Below the pieces are notes generated by a model. It worked only from the letters and a program-made list of their open reading frames with translations. It was not told where the DNA came from and did not search any database. Position numbers and translations under genes: made by a program. This document shows positions 10,440-23,800 of a stretch of DNA of 64,000 bases, piece by piece. Source of the stretch: Halichondria panicea (taxonomy: Eukaryota; Porifera; Demospongiae; Suberitida; Halichondriidae). Where the stretch lies: assembly GCF_963675165.1 (NCBI RefSeq), contig NC_087389.1, forward strand, positions 2,390,001 through 2,454,000, in the 5' to 3' direction. Position 1 is the stretch's first letter; the number at the start of each line of letters is the position of its first letter.

Positions 10440-11158
10440 GTAAGTACGTGGTATCTGATCCGAGAACTGTGTGGCCTGAATGTGTTTACAATCCGAGGGA
10501 CTTGTGTGTATCCGATCCGAGGGACTGGTTGCTTGAGTGTGTATCCGGACTTGTTGCTTGAATGTGTATTAATGGATAGTGCTTTCAATGGTAAATCTAT
10601 TGTGTAAATCAATAAGTAGTCCTCACATTATGTTATGTCACAGCCACTGTACTTATCCACATTTATTTTTTACCCACAGGTTTAACTAATTTCTTATGAG
10701 ATTAACTTGTCGCCTGAGTGTGTATCCGATCCGAGCCTCAAGTTAATGAATAAATCTACAGAGCTGATGTTTTACTTAGCTGTCTCTGTCTACAGTATAT
10801 ACAGAGAGGTAGCCTCTCCTTTTTCTTTTTTCTGTTCTTTATCACAATAAGATAAAATACTGTTTTAATGTTCAATGAGATAAAATACGGTAAATAGATC
10901 TAATAAATTAATTGTCCACCCACGCGCCAACAGTAAATACCAGGCCCACTATTCAAGGGGCTGGAGTCGAGGCTAGGCGCCTATGTTCGCGCCCAGGGTG
11001 GGCCACGCCCAACTAATACTGACCTAGTCGAGCGCCGCCGCCCTCCTTCCAGGCAACGGTAGAGGGCGGCGCCCGACTAATACTGACCGACCCATAATCC
11101 TTCTGCTCTGATCGACATAATTATTGTTTAAAATTATTTGTGTGAGAGTAGGCACACT
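10440..11158. other. Unassigned spacer with short repeats upstream of CRBN
   Basis: Contains repeated phrases built on gtgtatccgatccgaggg (near 10455, 10490, 10510 and 10718). A copy of a segment also found at 26930-27010 (ttctgttctttatcacaat...gagataaaatacgg) lies at 10830-10890. A GC-rich inverted repeat (gccgccgccctcc / gagggcggcgcc) is at 11030-11080, and an AGCCTCG-type end at 10945-10980. The CRBN 5' UTR and promoter must lie at the right edge but no core element is obvious. Confidence 0.5.
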
Positions 11159-14100
11159 ATGGACCTCATGCGACAGTTGTTTGGTCGTGCTGGTGACAGT
11201 GGGGAAAGTGATGAAGATCAGCCCGTCATGGAAGCAACCGGCAGCTCAGAAGGTGAGTTAGAGTATGTCTACGTACTCCGTCTGCTCTGTGTATAGATGG
11301 GCGTGCCCGTCCTCAGCCATGAAATAGGGGGATGGGTTTCAATCTCTGCATTGCGTACTAACTCTGAATATCATTAATTTTACATTTAATATTAGCCACA
11401 CGTCTAACCACAGAGCCTCAGCTTGCTGCAGAGAACTGGGATGGACTCGCAAGCCGTCACTGTTGCAGGCGAACAGTAGACTGGTCAAACTCCATGTTGA
11501 GACTCGTGTGAGGTTTACCACGATATTTGTGGCAACTAACCGCATGTGGTTACCGCAAGATCATTGATAGTGACGTATCACTAGAAAACTCTACGTATCA
11601 CATGCAGTATACTGACGTCACGAAAACCGCAACCACTTAGAATATGCTGACTGTGCAACACAAGTCTCTACACGGAGTTTGACCAGTCTACTGTTCGCCT
11701 GCAACAGTGACGGCTTGCGAGTCTAAACTGGGAAGCAAAAAAATTTATTATTTATGTAAGGGCTAAAATGCATTACGTAAGCCGTCTGCAATCTGTAGCA
11801 GAACGAATGCTTGATAGGATTACGTGTAAAACCCGTCCTTGGGAGTGACTAAATACAGGGAATACTCATTTTTACCTTTAGTAATAAAAATCGCTCACAA
11901 ATCTCAGTCAAATCTCAGTGCATTGCTGCTTAAAATTATCATCTTTGTCGTTCTACTCGTGGAGTCTTGCAATTAAGTTTATGAAGAATGATGACTGGTA
12001 TCTAATGCTGATTTGATCAGTTCATAATTAATTATGCCTCGAGGCGTAGCCGCACGAGGGATACGGTAAAGCTGTCTGTGTGTGTGTGTGTGTGTCTGTT
12101 CCAGCTGTAACTGCTCAACGGTTGCAATGCGACGAAAACTAATAGCTTCTATAGGCTTCAAGCCATGTGTTCTCTTGGATTTTGATTCGTGGATAGCTTC
12201 TTTCTCGAGTTATGGCTAGTTTGACTCACATTGAAGGCTGTTAAAGTCTCTTCAGAATCTTTCATAGCATCATCTGTTCGCACAGACTTTCTACTCAACA
12301 TATGAGTTAGCCTTGCACTAAAGCGCTAGCTTTTTGTTAGCTATATACAGGAGTCAGAAAAGATCTGTTAAAACAGCTAGCTAGCTAGTATAGCCATTTG
12401 TGAAGTCTCTTTGGACACACCCTTTAATTATTCCTGTGGATGTAATGCGCATGCGCGCTCATTCCCCACGTGTGAGAAAATTATATCCAAGCAGATCCTC
12501 CTGGCAGAATCATATTTTTCTTGAGGGCCTGGTGAGCCACAAAACAAATAATAATGATAACAATAATTATGCATGTACACCAAGTCTTTTCTTCTCAGTT
12601 ATGATAGATATTATATTCACTGCATGAACTCCAGATCCTGGAAGAATCAATTTTCTTCTTTCATGAGGTCCTGGTACAATAGATAACAACAATAGATGCA
12701 TGTAAATAAGTTTTTCTTCTCAGTGATCGAGTTTATAGAAACTACTATTATACTTTTTGAGCGAAATCATAACATGGTGAGAGCCATTAGCAAGCGCACG
12801 GCAAAACTCGTTATAATTAGGTATTGAAATGAAAATATTTTTTGGCCTGCCAATAGATATAATGGCTAGCTAGCTACAGGTACAAAACATAGTTATTAAT
12901 TTATTTAACAGTGCTTTTGTGAACTCCAGTGTCTGTATAGTAATACTGTTATTTTTCAGTTGCCAATAATTATTAATTTTGTCATCATAAAAATTATCAA
13001 TGTAATAAATTAAAATGATGGGCACTGAAAAACGGTGTACAGTAAAATCTCGCTAATAGAGCCGTACCAGGATTAACGGATGTCATTAATTGATTATGAA
13101 TATCATTAACGAAGATACTTTTGATACTTCTGTATAGCCTCGTTCCCAGGCCTTACTTTTTCTTGCTGTTGTCACTGTTCATCCATAAAGACATAGTGAG
13201 GCAGCAAAGAAAGAAATGTGCGTACAGTTAAGAAAAAGTAAGGCCTGGTTTGGGAAATCGCGTGATCCACAAGGATTTTTATGAACGTGGGCGATATGTG
13301 GCCACAATCGTGACGTAAGGTATTCTACCACGCATTCAGAGTTAATAAGACTGTACTGACAACCACCAAGCAAGTCGGATCAGAAAACCAGCGTGGCCAG
13401 CTCTGGTGGCAGTAGCTATACCTGCTATATGATAATGATGACTAAGCTATTCTTGATCTAGACTATAGCATGTAGAAAGACACAAGAAAAGGTGATAGTC
13501 TGACTCTGATAGAATCTGAACACACAAATTCACAATTTAGACTAGTAGATCATCTAGCTAAGCCTGAGGTATAGCTAGCTAGTGCTTGCAAACTTCCAGT
13601 TCCAAGTCCGTGTCCAGCTTGCTGCAGGCAAAATGTTATTAGTCATAGTTCTCTGCGTGGGCAGTCCAACATCTCTAGCTCAGCATGCCCACGCTCATTT
13701 TCACCCTTCTACCCTCACTACAGCCACTCGTTATTCGATCCGTATACTGGCCAGTGCTGGCTGTCCCAAACTAGGTTTTCAATGGTATTTTATACGTTTA
13801 TTACAGCCGGATATGACGTTTTGGGTGTGGTTTGGCAGATAAAATTGTATTACACTTTAGAATGACTCATTATCCCTCGAGACAAAAACTGCAAAATTAG
13901 TCATTAGATTCGAGGTAAAGTCATTTTTAAGTCGCAGCTATTTCCCGAAATACAGCTACCTCGCTATTGTCCCAAGGGTGACCGAGAGTCTACTGTACAA
14001 CGTCATAACAAATGTTTTTGTGGTATAGTGGAACCTCCATTAACGACCACCTCTGAAGAGCAACCACATGCTACATGTATATATAATAGCAAGAGCTCAG

Positions 14101-17100
14101 GTCCGGATTGAAACTACAATGACTTCTGCAAAATTCAACAGTTAAATGTCACTATAATTAGCTCAATTTTAGCCTAATCGAGGGTCTCGTGTCGGACCGA
14201 CGAATTTGAAAAACATACGTTCCAAGACTGTAGTGTGTAGGGTTTAGGGAAATTATGTTATAGATAGTACATGGGCATGAGCTGTCTATGTGTTATAGTG
14301 TCCCATATCACGAGGGCTTTGCCCGAGGGATGAGGGACACTATAACCATAGATACCGAATGCACATGTGCTAACTAATTTAGATCCCACTTTTCATTGGC
14401 TGCCTCAGGCAAGAAGTGTATCTATAAAAGCAGCAAGCCTTAGCAACAGCTTTAGGTTTGAAAATGTCCTGTTCTGACAAGCTAGATGAGTTCTGCTTCT
14501 CTGCTAAAAACCTTTGCATTGGCCCTGCTTCAACATTGGACAAACTAGTGACTCCACCTTGTGCAGGAAGCACTCTGCAACAATTGAGCCCAGCCTCCTC
14601 TTTCTCTGCACTCAAGCCCCACCCCAGCTCAAGCTTCTCAGTAAACTGTTCTGATCTGTACGCTAGCTAGCAAGGAACAGCTTGCAACAATGCTACAGTG
14701 CACTATATTGTTCCCAGGAGTCTACCAATTTTGAAACATGGCTGTTAGAAACAGAAGTCAGGAGGACAAAGTTGACAAATGCTACTTAGTTGAAGATATG
14801 CTTTCATGCTTGTGACAATGGACCCAGAACAGTTAAAATCATTGGCTCTTAGTGTTCCTCGTAGACTGGCGGACAAGAAAAGATACTGGTGAACCCTACC
14901 ATCAACCCAGCAAACGCTATAGAAACTGGTAGTGAAAAAACTGAACAGCCATAGCTAATTATCATGCAGCTACAGCTTTATTATCATTTCTGTACATTCA
15001 AAAAATTATACTTGTACTTTATACCCTCAAGCTTATAATTCCCTGGGAAACTATGAGATTATGGCTCATAATTCCCTGCTAAACACACACAAGTGGGATC
15101 TAAATAATTTTGATGACAGTTGTAGTGCAAGCACCTGAGTATTCAAAGCTCCTTCCGCAGTGTTTTGATTTTTGCTGGCCTAGGTGGATGTTCTTGATCC
15201 ACGGGTCCCAGTGTAGTACCTGTACAGTATATATAATTATACCGTTTTGATTTGAGCGTACACTGGTCTTGTTTGTCAGGTAGGTAGGGGCTTGGTTCAG
15301 CAGGCGTCTGTGTCTGCTAGCTAGAGTGAGCACGAACCTCTGTTGCCTTTCTTGGAGTGTGGTCTAGCCAAGTTGGTCACTGAGGGAAGGGTGAGCTGCT
15401 AGTGCGTGGAGGTTTTCCCAAAGTGTGCATGTAATATGCAAAGCACAGGCAATTATATGCGCGATAATGCAGACATCTATAAAGGTATATGCTTCCGCAA
15501 CACAATTCGCAGTTGTGTAGGATGCGTGCCATGGACTATGACAGTTGCCAACGAAATTGTAAATAATCCCCAATCACATCAATATTTTTGCTGGAATTTG
15601 TGCCTTTTGTGTGGTGCAATAATTATGTTTCTAGGTGCTCGAGTGTTTTACAGTAAGTGTCATAATCGTACCTAATCCTGAGCATACATGTATATAGCAC
15701 TCTCTAAGGACTTTTGCTTTTCTTCTTCAGTGAAGATATAATTATATATATACATCTCTTCCATTGTCTTACGTAGTGCCTTAAGTAATAGTTATGACAC
15801 ATGCACGAGTGCCACGTGAGATATATTGGCTCAGTAGTGACTTAGGCCCGAGGGCCGCAGGCCTCGAGAGCAAAGGCACTACTGAGCCAATATATCCTAT
15901 GTGCGCACGAGTGAGCTGTGTAACAACTGATTTGTTGCATTCCTTGTTGCATTCCTTTCGTGTACACATCACTCCTTTTATAGGGCAACTACTTGTGGTC
16001 GCTGTGGAATGCACCAGACGCATGAAAAACGTTTTCTGCCTACCACTGAATACTGTTAACAGTGTTATACTATAAAAGGGACTGTTTCAGGGGTGAAGGG
16101 TGCGCTTTAGGTAACTTCAGCCATACTGTGCCAGTATCGAGATAGTGGCACAGTTCACCATTAACCTGTGCGTATCAAATTTTTACCCGAGGTGCGTAAG
16201 TGGCACGGGTATAATGGTTTGTTAGTTTGTAATTTATGAGGCTGCTCACCTGGATGCCACAGCTCTGCGTTTACAGCGTGGATGCCTTCACACAACAATG
16301 GCAAATTTCAGTGTTAAAGCGTCGTTTGTTGTGTAACGTGCAGGAGCAAAGTTAAAAAGCGTATTGGCTAGTACACGCTACCTTTATTCGAGGTAGATCT
16401 ACATAATTATTTGCAACTATTGTGATTGTTTACTGGTCTGTATATAGTTTGTTGCTACTCCTTTAGTTTTTATAGATCCATTTTATTCATGTTAACAGGA
16501 ACAGCTAGCCTAGGATTAGCACTTCAGTGCTCTAGTTCGTCCATCTCTCACTTTTATGCTATTCTCTTTTTGTATACGCGTATACGTGTTATGTGGGGGT
16601 CACTAAAATTAATCCTAAAAGGGTCACTAGATTCTAGGACTCAGCGTCTGTGGATTCCTCGGCACCAGCATTGCAATTAATACATTAATATCTAGATAGA
16701 GATGAAGACACACCTACTATTGGAGAAGGCACTGCTAGTGAGGTTGCAGCTGTTGATACTGGTGGGGAAAGCGGTGGAACGTTTGACATTTCTCTACCTG
16801 CTCAGCATCTGGTACATGTATAATTATTATAGATACCTTTTTTTGTATGTGCACCACTATGTGTATACATGACCGATGAAAGCACCGCAGGTGCTGATGC
16901 CTCGGTGGAGGTGTCAAAGCTACAATAACATAAGCTACCAATTATACACTATAATTATCATGATGAGGTTTAGTTAATTTTGCTACATGCAGCTCAGAAA
17001 CTCAGAGTAGGTAATGATAAACCATGATTGTTGTTAAAAACGATCGATGCTAGTCTAAAATTAATGGTTGCATGGATCAGCAGAGCCTTGCAGCTCTCTT

Positions 17101-17777
17101 CTCTCTGTTGCAGCTACAGGGTTTTGCAGAATCTTTGGTGTAGAGCGTTCCTTATATGGATACCTAATGTTTACACATTGTGGTGTCATATACATTGTAC
17201 ACATTGTGGTGAAATGCCAAGTCTGATTGGGAAGCAAAATTCAAAAACAAAATGGCTTTTTCTTGTGAAAAAAGCTGACCAAGGCATTATTTGGGATATA
17301 AGATGGAGAATAGTCCATCAGACAGAGCTGCTTGGACTGTCTTATCAAAGTGTTGCTGAGAATCTCCATCAACTGTTTGTAGAATAGTGCATTGTTGACA
17401 TGCTGACAAAGATCTACAACTTTATGGTTGACCACAGATAACCTTATAAGGAACGCTCAACGCAAAACGCTTTTTTGTGGATATTGCAAAGATTCTGCAA
17501 AACCCTGTACCAATAGCTAGCGTTCTAGCTAGTGCTGGGCTATCTATAATTATACTAAGTAGAGTAGCAATTAACACTCCATGCACAAGTTTTTCTACAC
17601 TCTTCTGAAAAGGCTGCAAGGGCATTCCAAGTAACTATAGGCATATAACTTGAGAATCAAGCATTATTATTTTTTCAAATCCACGAATTAGAATCCAAGA
17701 AAACATAACTAGAAACTCTTACTTTGCACTACATTGATCTTTTAGCAGCTATAGCAGTCTACATAGACACACACATA

Positions 17778-17818
<41 letters not shown>

Positions 17819-20800
17819 TGCTTGCGCATGCGCACCGGGGCATAATTATAGGTTTTTTAGGCTAATTTCTTTTGGCGATTTCTTGTGCAGCTAGATTACT
17901 GAATGGTACATAATAATACGCAATATGAGCTAAAGAGTGCATGTTGTCTCGTCTTTGCAGTACCTGGGAGAGATGGAGGAAGAGGCCCCAGCCAATATGG
18001 AGGACGAGGAGACCACACCAACCATGCCCCTTCTCTGTATTCCAAACAGAGTGCTCTTCCCTGAAGAAACACTACCCATGCATATCAACGACCCTCATGT
18101 GAGTAAACCGTAACTTTATAAGCTTCCTTGTTCCTATGCATTTTATTATGCCTCGAGGCGTAACCGCACGAGGGATACGGTAAAGCTGATTGTGTGTGTC
18201 TGTTCCAGCTGTAACTGCTCAACAACAGTTGCAATGCGACGAAAACTAACAGCCTCTACATGTATAGGCTTCTAGCCTCGTTCTCTTAGATTTTGATTCG
18301 CGGATCAGCTAACTACAGCTTGTTTCTTGAGTTATGGCTAGTTTGACTCACATTGAAGGCTGCTCACATTGAAGGCTATTGCAGTCTCTTCAGAATCTTT
18401 CGTAGCATCATTTCTTCGCACAAGTTTCTATTGAACTTATGAGTTACATGTAGCGCCTTGCACTAACGCGCCAGCTTTTTATTGAGCTACTAGAGTCAGA
18501 AAAGAGCTGCTAAAGCAGCTAGCTATTTAGTAGCCATTAATTTTGTGAACTTGGCCTCTGGCAAACACACACCCCTTATTCCAGTGGATCTAATGCGCAT
18601 GCGCACTTTGGTAGAATAAATTTTTATCTTTCTTGAGGTCCTAAAAACTACAAAACACTTGATAGATAAAAGCATGTACAAAAGTCTTTTCTTCTCAGTA
18701 GATAGAACAGTACAGCTGTTTGCACAGACCTTGCAAAATACTAAATCATTCACTGCATTACCACAAACCACCATACAATGTTGCTATATGTAGAACTAGA
18801 CTATGGGAACTCATGAACAGTGGGGATCTACCAATTAACGCTTTATGCTGAGACTTGCATGCTGTTCACACTGCTTTCCATACATGCAGTGGACAGATTA
18901 GTACCTATACAGGTATATCTGCTGGTATAGCAAGCTACATGTATAGTCCCAGCCCATTCTCCACTTCAAATCCTCACCATAATTTGTATGTGAGTTTCCA
19001 TACACCAAGAGTAGATAAGAGCATCTACCATTGATACCACCTTATAGCTGGTAATTTTCGAGGATCTCTCAGATTACCCATTTTTGTGAAAATGTTAGAC
19101 TTCAAAAAGTACATTCATACAAGTTCTGGAAAGCCATCATTGCTCAGGCTACATGTAGTTAGCATAGCAACATTGTATGGTGGTTTGATAAGGATTTAGT
19201 ATTTGCAAGGTCTATGCAAACAGCTGTAGGAGGGATTGGAAATGAAAATGTTTGCGTGAAACACTCCGAGTTATATGGTGTGGCTAAAACTACAAAGGAT
19301 TATTTTTATAGTCAGCAAGCTCATTACCTCATTACCTGTCTTGACTGCTCTACAATGTGCTGTGCATAGAAACAGTGAAATTGATCACTTTTAATGCTAA
19401 AAAGTAAAAAAGAATCTAGCTCTAAAAAGTCGACTTAAGCCACGCAGCCACTAAAACAAATAAATGCTATAAAAGAAGGAATAGCCCTTACTCTGAAGTC
19501 GTGAGAGGTCAAGCTTAAGGCCCGTGGTGTGTCTAAAAGTATACTAAAAGTATACTAAAGCGGTTTGAAGGACTGTACTGCAAAGGTTTATGAACAGTAC
19601 AGCTTATCCATAGCATGAAGCCATTCTATGTAGCACTTAGATACATAATAACCAAGTCAAGCAATGTACTTTGCTGTTTTGACTTCACAGCAGGGAAAGA
19701 GAACAGTTGACATATAGAGTAATTTCAACAAAAATTGAAAACGGAGTAAAGACAACGGACTCAGACTATTAGTTGATGTGCGCTTATTAACCAAGTGCGC
19801 TTATTAACCAGATTATATACCGTACTCTACCGAGATTACGCCCACGTCTGAAATTACGCCCACCCCCACTTTTGAGTGAAAGTTCCTGCATAGGCTAATT
19901 TGCCTCGAAAATACGCCCATCAGGAAGTGATGCATTTATCAATGAGCAAGTTGTCAAAGAAAGTTTACTTATTGTGTACGCTGGTTAGCTCTGAATAATT
20001 ATAGCTATAGATATACCTATTTGCAAGTATAAGAGACAAGGACAATTTTCTCTGAATCTCTGTTGAAGACTCTGACAGTGACAAGGAACAACCTTCTGAT
20101 GCAGAATCTTGACTCTTTATACCTAGCTACTTTACCCATGCATTTACCGATGTTGTATGTTGATGTATTCATTGTATTTCAAGAGCTGGCAGGCCTCAGA
20201 CACAGGCAGAGAAGAATAGTTTCTTAATGAGTGGGATTAATTTCGAGGCAAACACCTGGGTGGGCTTAATTTCGAGACAAAACTACCGTTTTCGAAATTA
20301 AGCCCATCCCACCTGTAGCTGCTTTGTAGCATGCAATTAGGGTGGGCGTAATCTCGGTAGAGTACGGTAGTACGTAATTACATTACATTCACAGTACTGT
20401 TAGTGGATGCACACAATGTTTCTCTGTGAGTCCTACACTATTCTATAGCCCCTCTCCACAGGTGATTCAGATGTTGAGAGACGCTAGCACTCGTAAGAAG
20501 ACAGTGGCAGTGTGCACTGACTTGCACCTCGGGGACAGGCTAGGGGGGATGAGACGACCCACACAGGTAGGCTATGTACGATGTACATGCATGTACATGT
20601 AACACAATTACAGGGTACATGCATAGAGAAAGGGATTGGAAACGCCCATCTGGCCAATGTACTAGAGGCTAGTTACGGTCACATGGCAGGAAGCTCTAAA
20701 ATTAACTCTTTTTCCACTGCAAACCCATAGCAACGACCCGTAGAAACAGCATCTAGAATCTGTAAAATTATGTGGGACTGTTTATAGACTGTAATGGAGG

Positions 20801-23800
20801 TTCACTCTGGTGGAGCATGCTACTGTTTACATCCCTGATGAATAAGATGCATCTGCTGAACTTATAATTGTGTAACTGCATGATAATGAGAGGATCTGTT
20901 ATTGACAATAACAGACTCTCTCATTATAATATTGTCACAATAATAATTATTGTGTCCAACTTGTTAGATGTAGTTACACTAGTACAATTTTGCTCGCAAG
21001 AAAGAAGCAAAGTGTATTAAACGTAGAGAGACACTGCAACATCGGATATAATTGTATAATACATTGTTGTACAACAATTTCTTCCTGGGACTCTGGGAGA
21101 GGCTTGTCATTGATAACTCCTCTGAATCACAAAATTAACACAATACGTACAAACATGACATAGTTAAAATCATTACAAAGTATATACACGTACACACAGC
21201 GTCTTAAATGTATGCAATGAAAGGTACACAAGGCTCATATCCAGGTATTAAAGCAATACCAAATATAAAATTAATGTCGTATTCCTATTCTACTATGCAT
21301 AAACAATTAGAAAACACATTAAATGCTACTCACGCTAACTTAGAAGTCACTGTGGAGGAACAGAAACATATGATAGAGAAAGTTTACTACAAGTAGTTAC
21401 CAAGCAATTATTGTTTTTATAATAGAAATTAGCCAGCATTTAATTGATGGCTATTCCCATTCTATTGAATATGGGCTTTCATATAATGCAGCATTCAGTA
21501 GACTTGCAAAAGTGAGTTGTATATGAACAAAACCTTAAAATGTAGCTGTTTTGAGCACAAATCCAAGCACAACTGCCAGTGAGTCTAGAACATCAGCTGG
21601 AGCATCAGTTGGAGCTATCTGGGAAACCATGTGGATGCTAGAAGCCCAGTACATACCTGGATTTCCCCCTGTAGAGATCAGCTGAAGAGAAAAGTGGGCA
21701 GAGCTCAACCAGTGCATAGATTCTGGAGCGTAACAAGCCTATTCTGAGGGTGTGACGTCACACGTTGAGATTGTAATGGATCACGTGAGGCGTTTCCAAT
21801 CCCTTTCTATTCGTTTATCAATGGTACATGTAACACAATGATGGGTTACGAAATCTGTGTACACATATGAATCACCGGTCTGGTCTGGCTATACTGTTGC
21901 AGTTCTAAAATTTTAACACAATCTACATGTAAGTACACAGGACGAGTTGGCTGCTTTGGGGACCACTGCTGAGATTGTGGCATTCCGCGAGGAGGAGTCA
22001 GAATACTATTATGGTCCATGCTTTGTAGTCAGGCTCCTGGGGAAACAACGGTTTAGACTACTGAAGGTGGACAGGAGGGTGAATGGGTGAGAATATATGT
22101 GTACTGGACAATTTGTGAGTTGTATAGTGTAGTCTATCAACAGTATGTTAGTCAAGGAAATGTTCCTGCCTGATTGCCAATTTGTCTTGTTGCCTCAGGT
22201 TGCTTGAAGGGCATGTAAAGATCCTACCTGAAATAGAGCTTCCCCCTCATTCAAGTGATGTATACGCTTGCCCTGCCCACATCCGTGACAGTTGCCATGC
22301 AAAACAACTGATCGCTAGGACACCAGGATGTTCACTTCACACACGAGCACAGTTAGAGCTGTGTATAAATCGATTGCAGGTTAAAATACATGCACAAGCA
22401 GCATTGGAGTTACAACTCCCACTTTACTATGGAGTGGCATTTGTGTCAAAAATAAAAATTGATCTGCTTGGCATTAACGCATAGTCAGCTGAATCAATCT
22501 GCAAAATACAAATCAAAACTGCAGAGTCAGCAAATCGATCTGCACACGAAATGAATTGAACAATCGATGCACAGAAGAAGGTCTGACAAAGTCACAAGAG
22601 GTCTAAATACATCGCTAACAAACCTTAATAGCATTCAAAGCTGTAATACACCAATGAAAGCTTTAGAAGTATTGGTGTGTCTTCACAGGTCACTGTTTAG
22701 GCTCTTCATTATGCCTCGGTGCTCATGCGCAAGCGAGATATATGATAGTGCATGTGTTTGTGTGCGTGTCTGTCTGTTACAGCTGCTCAAGGATCAATGA
22801 TAGGCTTCTAGTCATGTTTTCTGGATTTTAATTCGTGGATTTGCAAAATAATGCTTTGTTTTGGAGTTATGCCTTAGTTTTGCTTACTTGGAATGCCATA
22901 TTGCAGCCTTTTCAGAAGAGTGCGTAGCAAAACTTATCCACTGAGTGTTGATACGCTCCTAGTAGATAGCTCTGCAAGAGTGAGAAGATAGCTGCAAGGC
23001 TGATGCAGCCATTAATTTTAGACTTCGACTTTTGGCATCGATCATTTTTAACAATGATCATGGTCGATCATAACCCACTCTTAGAGTTTCCCTGATTGGA
23101 TTATGCCTCCTGCATGCAGCAATTAATTAATGCAAAAATGTTCTTATTATAATGTGTGTATATAAAAGCAGTTGTATGTAGCTTTGTCACCTCCACCGAG
23201 GCATCAGCACCCGCGGTGCTTTCATTTTACTTTGCGTTACTTATTGCACACAATACTGCTTACATTGTATTAGGAACGCGTTAGGTTCAAAGGTCAGGCA
23301 AGCCAGTTCGCAAGTGGAACTCTTGTACAAAAGCAGATTGATTCATTTCGCCGGCATATTGATTCTGACTCCGCAGTTTTGATTTGTATTTTTGCTGATC
23401 GATTTGCTGACAATACAGTGTTGATTATTTTGCAGATCGATTCAGCTGACTACACGTTTACCAATTGATTTGCCGATCAATTATGCCAAGCAGATCAATT
23501 TTTATTTTCGACACAAATATGCCACTCCATACCACAACATTTTATTTGGTACCGGATTATTATTTTGATCACTACTTCATCTTTATTCCAACCTACATAA
23601 TTATACAGAGTGTAAGGCTATCTGGTTCTGTATGCTCTGTTCCTACCTGGGTCTTCAGATTTTATGATACCGTGAGTTACTAGATTAATTAGCCTGAGTA
23701 CTTTTCTTCGGTTCATGCTCTTGATGGGCACAGGATCATCTTCGTGAAGTTCTGATGAAGGAACAGGAGTTGAAGACATTTGTAAAAAGTGACAAGGCCT

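Noticed and set aside
12400-12627. 75-codon ORF before 12.6 kb
   Set aside because: It is derived from the right half of family D, and the same stretch at 27783 is not open.
14458-14670. 70-codon Ser-rich ORF
   Set aside because: It is inside a repeated element and its relative at 52300-52500 is not conserved as protein.
15406-15675. 89-codon Cys-rich ORF in CRBN intron 1
   Set aside because: No recognisable motif, no splice context, and biased composition; no evidence of coding.
20596-21853. Flanking tacatgtaacacaat repeats as a target duplication
   Set aside because: They do not abut the element ends and are longer than known target duplications; kept only as an observation.
22567-22800. 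77-codon ORF in CRBN intron 6
   Set aside because: It spans the junction of two transposons (22429 element and family E).
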